From assembly GCF_900167415.1 (NCBI RefSeq), contig NZ_FUWU01000021.1:1-52383 (forward strand): DNA of 52,383 nt, written 5' to 3'. The DNA is from Fibrobacter intestinalis (GTDB lineage Bacteria; Fibrobacterota; Fibrobacteria; Fibrobacterales; Fibrobacteraceae). Below are positions 44,310 to 52,383 of the stretch, one piece after another; positions within the stretch are counted from its first letter, which is position 1, and every line of letters begins with the position of its first letter. A model generated the notes under the pieces. The model was given only the letters and a program-made list of their open reading frames with translations. It was not told where the DNA came from and did no database searches. Made by a program: the position numbers and the translations under genes.

Positions 44310-45167
44310 TCAATACAAATACCATTCCCATTTTACCGTGCAGTCGGAATTCTGGTAATCGCTCTGCTCTTGCTCGTCATAGTCTTTCAGATAGCCGATA
44401 CTGAAAACGCTGTAACACTTTCTCGAACTGTAATTGTCGTCGCCGTCGGAAGACACGTCTTCATCTATGACTGTTGGACATACTTTTATCGTTTGGGTCA
44501 AAGCGGGGATTGTTTTTGTCGTACAAGAATTTCCGCTCCAAAATTTCGTATTATCTTTATCCAGCAACTTTCCCGTATAAATCGTCGTGGATTGCCCGGC
44601 AGAAGTTATGGCGTAAATGGTAAAGGAAATTTCCGGGTCGCCAACGCCCAAGCCATCCCAATTGTTTTCGGTTTCAAAATATGTCAGGCAGAACTTCATA
44701 CTTTTTGACGATTCCAGATAACTTTTGCACTGATAGCCGTAAGTGGAGCAGCAATAGGAATCCGAATAAGCGGAAGTACCGAGTCTGCATTTTTCCGATT
44801 CGCTCTGGTAGCTGGAACTGGAAGAAGAATAGCCGTAATAGCTGGAACTCGACGAGGAATAGCACTTGATTCCGTAATAAGAGCAACATTCTTGTTCGGA
44901 ATAATGCGGATACTCACTGTATGCGCAATCTTGCTCACAGAGCAAATTGTATTTAGAGCAACAGGATGAGTAGTCCAAATAGCCTTCGCTACACCGCATC
45001 CTTTCGTAAGCTTCTTCTTCCCGTTCGGCGGCATATCTATTGTCCCTGCTCTGCTCGCCAATTTTCTCATCGACATCCGCAATCGCATCCATTTCTTCTC
45101 CGCAACAAGCGAGCAGCAGGGCGACAAATAGTAAAAAACTCCACTTAAGCAAAGCTATTTTTTTCAT
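44310..45167 (-). CDS. Cys-rich lipoprotein with poly-Ser/Tyr linkers
   Basis: The start at 45167 (MKKIALLKW) is chosen, with AGAGGA upstream. The lipobox is LLLAC (C21). Three cysteine modules follow: C59...C69-C70...C77, C81...C94-C95...C102 and C127...C139-C140...C147. Each has the pattern C-x(9-12)-CCSxYx(4)C. Between the second and third are runs of serine with tyrosine, like the linkers known from Fibrobacter envelope proteins. The last ~130 residues form a separate beta-rich part. No family name is known to me. It is followed by no gene on this strand; a Cys-rich barrel gene lies 12 bases upstream. Confidence 0.75.
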   Translation of the reverse strand: MKKIALLKWSFLLFVALLLACCGEEMDAIADVDEKIGEQSRDNRYAAEREEEAYERMRCSEGYLDYSSCCSKYNLLCEQDCAYSEYPHYSEQECCSYYGIKCYSSSSSSYYGYSSSSSSYQSESEKCRLGTSAYSDSYCCSTYGYQCKSYLESSKSMKFCLTYFETENNWDGLGVGDPEISFTIYAITSAGQSTTIYTGKLLDKDNTKFWSGNSCTTKTIPALTQTIKVCPTVIDEDVSSDGDDNYSSRKCYSVFSIGYLKDYDEQEQSDYQNSDCTVKWEWYLY

Positions 45168-45179
45168 AAACAAAGTCCT

Positions 45180-46631
45180 CTAGAAAATCAAATCCATCTT
45201 GATTCGCCAAGTGCCTATCGTTTCGGGAGATTCCGAAAAACTATGCCTCCTATAAGTTTCCTCGGAATAAAGCAGGCGTTGAAACGCTACAGAAAGACGA
45301 TGGAAAAATTCCACGCCAACCCCCACAAATCCCAAAAATTCAAAGCTCCCCATTTCATACCCATATCCACTGGGCATCCAGTCGTCGTAAGAATCCGCAT
45401 CAGCATAAGTACCGCTATAACCATCCATCGTCAAATGATACCAGACGCAAATCGGCTTGCGAATGTACATCGTATAACTCAAGAACGGACCGATTTTTCG
45501 AGGAATCCGGAGGCGAAACTCCAACGGCACTTCGGCAAGAATTTTATGATAGCGCAAAACGGGATCTGAATATGGATATGAATATGAATTTTCTTCCACA
45601 TCGAGATGAGAAAATTGATAAACGGCGTTCAGCCCCAACAGAAAAGAACCGTATTTGAAAAAATCCCATCGCATCAAAAAGCCGCCTCCCGCAGAAAAGC
45701 CTTGATCACAATCCAGGTACAAGTCGCCATTGTGGTCCCCATAAGCTTCTGTGTCCTTGTCCACAAGCCGACCGGCAAAAAGAGACAGCCCCATATAAAA
45801 AATCCGCTTGTCTTTTTTAGGGGTTGAATCCATTTGAAGCGTATCCAAATCCGCAACGGCACTTTCCGTCAAAACCTGAAGGGACTTGGGCGCACTATCC
45901 TGAAGAGCGACAATCGCCCGACTCGTCACCGTATCTTGCGGCGGTTTCAGGGAGGAAATTTCGGTTTTACGAATGTCCAAAATTTGAAAATCCTTGGTCG
46001 CAAACGTTACCATAAAAAGAGAGTCGCCGCTTTCCTTTTGAAATTTCAGGACGGAATCCGCCGCAGCCCTCAAATTCTGTTTTCGCGCAATCCATTCTTC
46101 CATTTTCTGAAGGCTATCCGCTTTGACCTTTTGAGCAAGGCGTTCCGTTTGTTCAGCAAATGCCTGGCAACCGCAGATGTTTTCAATCTGGACGCAATTC
46201 GAATCATTCCGCTTTTCTTCCGGGCAAATAGCACAAAAGTTACGGCATTCCTCGGTCTGCGTCAAAAGCGGTTCCTCGATTTTTGTAGAGTCGTTGTGCG
46301 CCTTGGATTTTATGCGCAGCGGGGTCTGTGCTTTTTTCACTTCTGCAAGGGAGTCTCCATGAAATTTCAATTCCAAAGAACAGAATTTTCGGGGACAAAG
46401 AGATTCGATTTCTTTGGAAAGTGTCGCCACTGCGGATTCTTGCGCTTTGGCCTTTTGAATTTCCACTTGTTGAATGCTGTCGAGAACCTTGCTGCAATAG
46501 CACAAAGAATCTATTCCGCTGCATATCGAATCCGTCGGATTTGTAGTACAGGTCGTGCAAAGGGTGGCACACATTTCACCGGCAAGCAATGGTGCTGCAA
46601 AAAAAATTGGAATGCAAAATCGAAAATTCAT
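45180..46631 (-). CDS. Outer-membrane barrel with duplicated Cys module
   Basis: The 483-residue protein has a signal peptide (to about residue 18). Two six-cysteine modules follow, at C21, 25, 28, 37, 44, 46 and C129, 133, 136, 146, 153, 155. Both read CxxxCxxC, then C, then CxC. The middle is a charged helical stretch, and from ~280 on the sequence is beta-barrel-like, ending in MDLIF. This combination of a periplasmic or surface Cys head and a barrel is unusual. The next gene, a Cys-rich lipoprotein, starts 12 bases downstream, so they are likely co-expressed partners. Confidence 0.72.
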   Translation of the reverse strand: MNFRFCIPIFFAAPLLAGEMCATLCTTCTTNPTDSICSGIDSLCYCSKVLDSIQQVEIQKAKAQESAVATLSKEIESLCPRKFCSLELKFHGDSLAEVKKAQTPLRIKSKAHNDSTKIEEPLLTQTEECRNFCAICPEEKRNDSNCVQIENICGCQAFAEQTERLAQKVKADSLQKMEEWIARKQNLRAAADSVLKFQKESGDSLFMVTFATKDFQILDIRKTEISSLKPPQDTVTSRAIVALQDSAPKSLQVLTESAVADLDTLQMDSTPKKDKRIFYMGLSLFAGRLVDKDTEAYGDHNGDLYLDCDQGFSAGGGFLMRWDFFKYGSFLLGLNAVYQFSHLDVEENSYSYPYSDPVLRYHKILAEVPLEFRLRIPRKIGPFLSYTMYIRKPICVWYHLTMDGYSGTYADADSYDDWMPSGYGYEMGSFEFLGFVGVGVEFFHRLSVAFQRLLYSEETYRRHSFSESPETIGTWRIKMDLIF

Positions 46632-46681
46632 AAATCTACTTCTAAAAAACTTTTAATACGAAAAATCAAATGAACCGCCCG

Positions 46682-47182
46682 CTAATTGTTCGCAAACAAA
46701 ATAATGAAAACCGTCGCTGCGACCGAGGCAATTCCAGCCCATACATACGGCCAAATCGTAGCCTCCACTTTTTGCTCTTTTCCTGTACCCTTATCCTTCA
46801 CAAACAAAGCAGAATCCCCGATATCATGCCATTTGGCAGCTTCTTCAACACTTAAGGTTTCATAGCTTACAGCAAGGCCGGAATATTTGCAACGTATCGA
46901 TCGGGTTGTCGTATTTTTGCTCTCTTCCATCACAATATTAATAATATCGTCAATATCTGGATTTCTCGAAATGGCGAACGCCAAAAACGAAATTTTGGAA
47001 CACTTCGCATTCTCTTCCCATAAAACGGGGCCAATGATTTCGGCGTGTTCCGCTCCGTAATTCACAATATTTGTTCGATTATGGTAGGTGATGTCACGCT
47101 CGCTGCTGTCCGTCCGGACTGTTGCACACGAGGCGAACATCAGCATTGCACAAAAGAAAACGAGTTGAAAAGCCTTGTTCAT
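46682..47182 (-). CDS. Lipoprotein with a C-terminal membrane helix
   Basis: The start at 47182 (MNKAFQLVFF) has GGGAG at a better distance than the ATG two codons upstream. The lipobox is MFASC (C19). A C-terminal hydrophobic helix (WAGIASVAATVFIILFA) ends the ~166-residue protein, so it could span two membranes or sit in one with both ends fixed. The family is not recognised. It lies between the Cys-rich barrel gene and a tiny lipoprotein gene on the same strand. Confidence 0.7.
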   Translation of the reverse strand: MNKAFQLVFFCAMLMFASCATVRTDSSERDITYHNRTNIVNYGAEHAEIIGPVLWEENAKCSKISFLAFAISRNPDIDDIINIVMEESKNTTTRSIRCKYSGLAVSYETLSVEEAAKWHDIGDSALFVKDKGTGKEQKVEATIWPYVWAGIASVAATVFIILFANN

Positions 47183-47217
47183 TTCCATCTCCCGACAATA
47201 TTTTTAGTGCTAAAAAA

Positions 47218-47424
47218 TCAATACCATCGAAAACCCTGACGCTTCATGCAATTGGAAACAAAGTCGCCGCGTTCTACGTGATCTTTGCCCGCTTCGTATT
47301 CGCACTGGGCAAGGGCGTTTTCGGTTTCATACTCGCTGACGCCCTGTTTATGCCAGCCGACGGCACAGCCCGAAAGCACAAGGCAAGCCACAATACAAAG
47401 GACGAGAAAGGAAAATTTTTTCAT
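47218..47424 (-). CDS. Small lipoprotein
   Basis: The start at 47424 has AGGAG at a good distance; upstream ATG-like frames are ignored. The 68-residue product has the lipobox LVLSGC (C20) and a short charged mature part with three further residues of interest: C41, C59 and a final GFRWY. It is tiny but has all lipoprotein hallmarks. It is first in line before the lipoprotein gene at 46682, 35 bases away. Function unknown. Confidence 0.75.
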   Translation of the reverse strand: MKKFSFLVLCIVACLVLSGCAVGWHKQGVSEYETENALAQCEYEAGKDHVERGDFVSNCMKRQGFRWY

Positions 47425-47469
47425 GAGAATCTCCTGCATTTTCGCTTTCTTCAATGTAAAAAAAAACAT

Positions 47470-48308
47470 ACATTGTCAAGTGTTTTTTGCCATATTGTGA
47501 ACTTTGACCGGAAAATTTGGGCTTTATATATAAAATTCCACCTCGATTTGCTTGGTTGGTGTGCTTCGACAGGCTCAGCAACCGGTTGTTGAACCATGGT
47601 TAGCGACTAGTGAGCAGGAGGAGGTAGTTGGGAGTTGGGAGTTGGGAGTCGGAACTGATAACTGATAACCGAGTTTCCCCTCTCGCGACGTAACACATCT
47701 TATTCCACCCCACAAAACCAAAACTTCCCACCGCCAAGCGTGGCGGGGGATAGGGTGAAGGGAAAAGGGGCTGCCCACGAGTCTTAAGAGTTTTACTCTT
47801 TTAGACGAATTGTCCCTGGAAGGGTGCCTTCGCAAAAGCGTGCAAGGCGAATGTTGCGCCGCAAGCTTGCTTGCTGGCATTACTGAGCCGCAGCCGCGGA
47901 CGCAACGCGTCAACTCTGAAGCCCCCTTATCCCTTCCGCCCGCTGCGCAAGCGAGCTCCTCGCAGTCTGCGAGAAGAAATTTTCCTTGTGAAAAAGAAAT
48001 TCCTGTATTGAAAAAAAAGAGTTCCACTTTGCGAAAAAGATATTCACACTTTGAAAAAATTTTTAATTGAGAGTATTTGGTGGAAGATCGTATATAATTC
48101 CCGAAAATTTTCAAATCGATGCCTTTGCGAGTGGCAAAAAGTCAGTCGTCAGTGGTCAGTTTTCGCGCAAAAGACTTCTACATGACCGGACGAAATTTTC
48201 TTTTTGCGTTTCCATTTCGCCAAAAATTCCACCTTTTTCGATAAAGCAAATACACGCATTCACACACGAGCCGACTCCCCCGCGCATTTCCCCTCAATCC
48301 ATTGCTTT
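47470..48308. repeat. Large gene-free stretch with several repeat families
   Basis: This ~840-base gap carries CTTCGACAGGCTCAGCAACC (about 47566), then a GGTTAGCGACTAGTGAGC piece, a (GTTGGGA)n tract (47626-47652), and AACTGATAACTGATAACC. A later block has CTTGCTTGCTGGCATTACTG and a GTCAGTCGTCAGTGGTCAG tract (about 48139-48160). No frame on either strand looks like a real protein. Confidence 0.6.
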
Positions 48309-49274
48309 TTACTTCATCGCCCTTTCCATTTTCAGGCGGACGACCATTTCATTGTACAAATCCTGCAGGCAGTCTTCAATCGTAATCATCGGTTTCCAGC
48401 CCAAATCCATAATTTTTTGGGGGTCGCCAATCAAAAGAGGAATATCCAAAGAGCGTTCCTTTGCCGGATCAAAACAAAAATCCACATCGACATCGGCAAT
48501 TTCGAGCAACGTTTCTGTCAATTCCCGGAATGTGTAGGATTTTCCAGAACAGATATTGTAAATCTCCCCCGCCTTGCCCGCTTGCAGCACCTGAATCAAA
48601 CCGCGAGCCACGTCCCGCACGTCCAAGACATCTCGGCTCACATCCAGACTGCCCGAATAAATAATCGGTTCGGCCCCATATTTTTTGATTTTCACCAACT
48701 GGCTCGCAATCGACGGAATCAAAAACCGACGGCTATGATGCGGTCCCGTAAAATAAAACGGGCGAATCATTACAATGTGCATTCCATAAGCATTGGCGAA
48801 CTGATTCCCCAAAAGTTCCATGCAAGCCTTGGATGTCGCATAAGAAGTCAGCGGATTCGGGCGATCGGACTCCTTGTGCAAAGTCGTCAGAAGTGTTTCC
48901 GAAGAACGCCCATAAACTTCGCTGGAACTCAAAAGCAGTATTTTGGCTTCCGGCACAATCTGCCGTGCGGCTTCCAGCAAATTCTGCGTCCCCAGCAAAT
49001 TCGTGCTGAGGGTTTCGTAAGGCTTCTTGTAAGAAAGCCCCACGCTGGACTGGCTCGCCAAATGGTAAATCGCCCGCGGATTCGCTTCTTTGATGACCGA
49101 AGCCAAATCCTTGTAATTCAGCAAATCTCCCGTCCGGTAATTCACATCGGAAACTTTTTGCCACGGCTGCGGCTGCTCGTCGCTAAAGCTGTAAAGTTTT
49201 TCGCCGTTTCTCGTGACCGACGTCAGAATGTGAAATCCCAAAGCGCCCGTTCCGCCCGTGACCAAAATACTCAT
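48309..49274 (-). CDS. NAD-dependent epimerase/dehydratase (GDP-sugar type SDR)
   Basis: The 321-residue protein is an extended SDR: nucleotide motif TGGTGALG at the start, then HLASQSSVGLSYKKP, the SSSEVYG motif and the catalytic YATSK. The overall pattern, including RPFYFTGPHHSRRF, is closest to GDP-4-keto-6-deoxy-mannose reductases and GDP-mannose 4,6-dehydratases, so a role in nucleotide-sugar synthesis is likely. The start overlaps the aroKB stop (ATGA) with GGAGG before it, so it is the last gene of the shikimate operon. The exact substrate is not certain. Confidence 0.85.
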   Translation of the reverse strand: MSILVTGGTGALGFHILTSVTRNGEKLYSFSDEQPQPWQKVSDVNYRTGDLLNYKDLASVIKEANPRAIYHLASQSSVGLSYKKPYETLSTNLLGTQNLLEAARQIVPEAKILLLSSSEVYGRSSETLLTTLHKESDRPNPLTSYATSKACMELLGNQFANAYGMHIVMIRPFYFTGPHHSRRFLIPSIASQLVKIKKYGAEPIIYSGSLDVSRDVLDVRDVARGLIQVLQAGKAGEIYNICSGKSYTFRELTETLLEIADVDVDFCFDPAKERSLDIPLLIGDPQKIMDLGWKPMITIEDCLQDLYNEMVVRLKMERAMK

Positions 49275-50902
49275 CCGCTAACCTCCGGCAATACCGCTTT
49301 CCAAGCTTCTTTCACCAGCGATTCTTCGACATTGGCAACTTTTTTCACCTCGCCGATTTTCACCGGGAGAATATACACCCGATTGTTCTTTTCGACTTTC
49401 TTATCGATGGCCATCGCATTCCAGGCCGCATCCGCCTGAACGCCTTCCACCGTTTTGGGAAATCCAAAAGCATCCAAAAGAGCCGTCTGCCGATCCTCTT
49501 CCTCTTTGGAAATCATACGGCGCAAAACAGCGAGACGTGCCGCCACCCGCATACCCAAGCTCACGCCGATTCCATGCGAAAATTCATAGTGGTGCAAGTT
49601 TTCAATCGCGTGTCCAAAGGTGTGCCCGTAATTGAGAATCGCCCGAAGTCCTTGTTCCTTTTCGTCAATGCCGACGACTTCCGCCTTGATTTCGCAGCTG
49701 CGCCGCACAATATGCGTCAAGGCTTCGGAATCCCGCGCAAGAATTTTCTGCACATTTTCTTCGAGATAGGCGAAGAATTTCTCGTCGTAAATAACGCCGT
49801 ATTTGAGTACTTCGGCAAGCCCCGCCAGATATTCCGAAGGCGGAAGGGTCTGGAGAACGTCCAGGTCGCACACGACCGCTTTGGGCTGGTAAAACGCGCC
49901 GATCATATTTTTGCCTTCGGGGTGGTTCACCGCCACCTTGCCGCCGACAGAGCTATCGACCATCGAGAGCAGCGTGGTCGGGATTTGCACAAAATCGATT
50001 CCGCGTTGATAAGTCGCCGCGGCAAAACCCGCCATATCGCCGACGACGCCGCCCGAGAACTGGAGCAAGCACGACTTGCGGCTATAACGGCGACGCAGCA
50101 TAAACGTGTAGAGCTGATTCAGGCTGGATAAATTCTTGAAAATCTCGCCTGCCCGAAACTTGAACGCCGGGCAATCCCCCGCTTCGTGCTTCAGCATCCC
50201 CAAATTGCGGGACTGCGCCTTGGCAATCGTCGTATCCGTACAAACCAGAAAGGAATCCTTCGAAGACAAACGCAATCCGGAAAGGAGAGTCGAAAACTGC
50301 GAAATCAGCCGGTGGCCAATAAAAATCGGATAATGCGAACCGCCGGAAGGTTCTACATAAACGGCTCGCGTTCCCCAGAATTTCAGTCCGCGAAGAACGG
50401 CGGCAATCACCACTTCCTCGGAATCGTTCGTACTTTCCACGCTAAAATCGGCCAAGGCATAATGCGGTTCCCTTTCCGCAAGCATCTTCTTGATTTTTTC
50501 CAGGCGTTCTTCGGGAGAAAGCCCCGACATCAGCGGACGCGTGTCCTTGCGCCCAATCCGTTCCGAAAGGACTTCCGGCTTCGCCCACAGCCGCACAATC
50601 AGGCCTGTCTGACGAATCAGGGAAACAACGGATGGCTGCGTCAGCGTGCCGCCTCCCAACGCCACAACTTTCGGCGTCATATCTTCGGCGATTTCTCGAA
50701 TGACCTGCAATTCCATTTTTCGGAAAGCCGCTTCGCCCTCTTCTTCAAAAATTTCTGAAATGCTTTTCCCTTGACGTTCAACAATCATCGCGTCCGTATC
50801 CACAAAAGTCGCATGCAAGCGTTCGGCAATGCTCCTGCCAATGCGGCTTTTTCCGCTCGCCATAAAACCGGTAAAATAAATCGTTTTCTTCAAAGCAAAC
50901 AT
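49271..50902 (-). CDS. aroKB: Bifunctional shikimate kinase / 3-dehydroquinate synthase
   Basis: The 543-residue protein joins two enzymes of aromatic amino-acid synthesis. Residues ~5-170 are shikimate kinase (Walker A GFMASGKS at 12-19, VDTDAMI, ALGGG, RPLMSG lid). Residues ~190-543 are 3-dehydroquinate synthase (SGGVVGDMAGF, QIPTTLLSMVDSSVGGK, LAEVLKYGVI and NYGHTFGHAIE with metal ligands). The two catalyse the second and fifth steps of the pathway. The start at 50902 overlaps the aroE stop by one base, and the stop overlaps the next gene (ATGA). The order kinase-then-synthase in one chain is less common than separate genes. Confidence 0.93.
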   Translation of the reverse strand: MFALKKTIYFTGFMASGKSRIGRSIAERLHATFVDTDAMIVERQGKSISEIFEEEGEAAFRKMELQVIREIAEDMTPKVVALGGGTLTQPSVVSLIRQTGLIVRLWAKPEVLSERIGRKDTRPLMSGLSPEERLEKIKKMLAEREPHYALADFSVESTNDSEEVVIAAVLRGLKFWGTRAVYVEPSGGSHYPIFIGHRLISQFSTLLSGLRLSSKDSFLVCTDTTIAKAQSRNLGMLKHEAGDCPAFKFRAGEIFKNLSSLNQLYTFMLRRRYSRKSCLLQFSGGVVGDMAGFAAATYQRGIDFVQIPTTLLSMVDSSVGGKVAVNHPEGKNMIGAFYQPKAVVCDLDVLQTLPPSEYLAGLAEVLKYGVIYDEKFFAYLEENVQKILARDSEALTHIVRRSCEIKAEVVGIDEKEQGLRAILNYGHTFGHAIENLHHYEFSHGIGVSLGMRVAARLAVLRRMISKEEEDRQTALLDAFGFPKTVEGVQADAAWNAMAIDKKVEKNNRVYILPVKIGEVKKVANVEESLVKEAWKAVLPEVSG

Positions 50903-51774
50903 CACATTTCCTCCACAAAATCCACAGCCGCTTTCATCGTTTTTACGTCGGCCTTTTTCCCCGGAAACCAGAATTCGAAACTTTTCGCGCCCTGATACAC
51001 CAGCATGGCACTGCCTCCGATTGTTTTGCAACCCGCCGCTTTCGCTTCCCGCAAAAGCCGAGTTTCTTTCGGATTATAAACGATGTCGCACACTGCGAAG
51101 CGGGGGGAAAGCATTTCTTTCGCCAGCGGAGAAAGCCCCTCGTTCGGAACCATGCCTACGCTCGTCGCGTTCAGCACCAAATCCACGTCTTCACGAATCT
51201 TTCCAAACTCGCCAAATAAAATATGCCCGACCGCTTTTTGCGGAAATGCGGAAGAAAGCGCATCGGCAAGTTCCGCACCACGTTCTTTGCTTCGGGCGAC
51301 GATTGTCAAACCGGCAACGCCTTCCGAAAGCATGGCGAACGCAATCGCCCGAGCCGCACCGCCATTTCCAAGAATCGCCACACGCAGACCTTTCAAATGG
51401 ATTCCGTGTTCTTCCAAATCGCAAAGCGCCCCGTAAGGATCCGTCGTCGTGCCCAAAAGCCTGCCGCCGACAATTCCATTTTCCCAATAAAGCGTGTTCA
51501 CGCTCCCCGTAAACCGGGAAATTTCCGAAACGCCGTCCAAAAAAGTTCCGACCTTTTCTTTAAAGGGAATCGTTACGTTGGCGCCCAAAAACTTCATGGC
51601 GCGGAAACCTTGAATGGCCAATCCTAACTCGGAAGGCTCCGGAGAAAGCGGTACATACGCCGCATTGATGCCCAGCTTTTCAAAAACCGCATTATGCATA
51701 CAAGGCGACTTGCTATGACCGACAGGGTTTCCGAAGATGGCGAGCAGTTGAGTACGTCCATCTATTTTTTTCAC
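50902..51774 (-). CDS. aroE: Shikimate dehydrogenase AroE
   Basis: AroE reduces 3-dehydroshikimate to shikimate with NADPH. The 290-residue protein has GNPVGHSKSPCMHN, the catalytic lysine in NVTIPFKE, VNTLYW, the nucleotide motif GNGGAARA, NATSVGM, and DIVYNPKET. The start codon is GTG (51774), with no ATG nearby. The next gene overlaps by one base, so it leads a three-gene shikimate/sugar operon. The family's final Q in GGSAMLVYQGA is present. Confidence 0.95.
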   Translation of the reverse strand: MKKIDGRTQLLAIFGNPVGHSKSPCMHNAVFEKLGINAAYVPLSPEPSELGLAIQGFRAMKFLGANVTIPFKEKVGTFLDGVSEISRFTGSVNTLYWENGIVGGRLLGTTTDPYGALCDLEEHGIHLKGLRVAILGNGGAARAIAFAMLSEGVAGLTIVARSKERGAELADALSSAFPQKAVGHILFGEFGKIREDVDLVLNATSVGMVPNEGLSPLAKEMLSPRFAVCDIVYNPKETRLLREAKAAGCKTIGGSAMLVYQGAKSFEFWFPGKKADVKTMKAAVDFVEEM

Positions 51775-52334
51775 ATTTTAAATATAATTGAAAAAATGTC
51801 CGATGAACACGAAAATAGGAATCGAAAATGGGGACGCTTCAAAATACGGCGCAATAATCCTAAATAATAATTTGTGGTCAAAGGTCAGCGGGGAGTTGAG
51901 AGTTGAAGTAGATATAAGGAAAGCGGATTCTAGCCGCTTTACATTAACACATAAAACCAAACGAAATAGGCGAAAAAGGTCTTGGAGAGAACAAAGAGGG
52001 ACGGCGGTCTCCTGAGCCTCCGTGATTCGAGAAGTTAGCAAAGCAGCTGCTGCCCTTCGGCAAGCTCAGGGACCAGTTGTCAAAGCAAACCTGTTTTAGC
52101 ACATTTTCATATAAAAATTGCCAGCCGCAGAAAGTTTTAGGGAGTTTTCACATGAAAATCGCAAAAAGTTTTTCGTTCTCATTGCAATAACCCAATGAAA
52201 ATACTAAACGACAACCCACAACAACTAGCAACTCTCGTGCATCTGTCTTTTTGAAAAGGATTTTTAGAAGAACCCTGAACTTTGAGCCTACCTTAATTTT
52301 TCGCTTGGCAGTCTTCAGAGCCCGCCATCCGAAA
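51775..52334. repeat. Gene-free stretch with dispersed repeats
   Basis: It contains a heptamer-type piece (GGAGTTGAGAGTTGAAG, ~51892-51908), GAGGGACGGCGGTCTCCTGA (~51989-52010) and CTTCGGCAAGCTCAGGGACC (~52054-52073). All three are related to elements elsewhere in this window. No gene is seen. Confidence 0.55.
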
Positions 52335-52383
52335 CTAGAGCGTTCTCTTGAGCGCTTCGATTTCCGCAAGGGATAGGCCGAAA
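52335..52383 (-). CDS. C-terminal end of a gene that runs off the window
   Basis: Read on the minus strand from the edge, the frame gives FGLSLAEIEALKRTL and a TAG stop (52335-52337). The ending GLS..EIEAL is typical of PD-(D/E)XK (Rpn-type) transposase-like nucleases, which often end this way. Only 15 residues are visible, so this is tentative. Confidence 0.4.
   Translation of the reverse strand, partial: FGLSLAEIEALKRTL

Noticed and set aside
48204-49439. Plus-strand frame of 411 codons
   Set aside because: It is antisense to the SDR gene and the end of aroKB; no start signals.
1-52383. CRISPR array
   Set aside because: No evenly spaced direct repeats with unique spacers were found; the heptamer and hairpin repeats are irregular.

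Overview
The window looks like a chromosome segment of a Gram-negative bacterium, most likely of the Fibrobacter group (Fibrobacterota). The grounds are SurA- and HrpA-type genes, many lipoproteins and outer-membrane barrels ending in aromatic residues, poly-serine linkers in a lipoprotein, a DUF3332 lipoprotein, and intergenic DNA rich in short dispersed repeats. This placement rests on gene content recalled from families, not on a database search. No rRNA, tRNA or CRISPR array was found.

Layout. 1-6323: repeat-rich DNA, then a tight four-gene run of secreted proteins and lipoproteins; the largest has a heparinase II/III-like region. 6324-12652: an accessory conflict island. It holds a single-chain type IIG restriction-modification enzyme with a copy of the same ~140-nt structured RNA/attenuator on each side, then an EndoU toxin with its candidate immunity gene, a ~783-bp tandem duplication of the toxin-immunity segment that made a chimeric, probably inactive toxin gene, a DUF4417 gene, and the scar of another toxin/immunity pair. 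12653-22355: housekeeping blocks: ybbR-tsaD-secreted protein (+), and on the minus strand a zinc-ribbon protein-hrpA, then PpiC-like lipoprotein-surA-ftsE. 22421-26516: a DUF3332 lipoprotein with a clear terminator, then a membrane-anchored sugar-binding-like protein next to a periplasm-sensing diguanylate cyclase. 26580-36955: a cell-surface polysaccharide region: a broken GT2, two small anchored paralogues, GT2 and GT32 genes on plus, and on minus a tightly overlapping operon for a dTDP-3-amino-3,6-dideoxyhexose (two FdtA/QdtA-type ketoisomerases, aminotransferase, hexapeptide acyltransferase, GNAT/FemAB-like protein, Wzx flippase, GT2). 37278-44213: purL, a half-size EamA protein, a DUF3078 barrel, ffh. 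44310-47424: Cys-rich lipoprotein, Cys-rich barrel and two more lipoproteins. 48309-51774: an aroE / fused aroK-aroB / SDR operon with overlapping stops and starts. The right edge clips the end of one more minus-strand gene.

The most unusual part is the pair of structured RNAs at 6551-6692 and 9485-9629. Each copy can form a nested multi-stem fold or a terminator hairpin with a T6 tract, using the same conserved central strand. Bases that differ between the copies keep both folds paired. That is the signature of a switchable leader or regulatory RNA. Each copy lies upstream of a conflict gene (restriction-modification, EndoU toxin). I do not recognise it as a known family. The second highlight is the tandemly duplicated EndoU/immunity unit, in which sequence differences cluster at the toxin-immunity junction.
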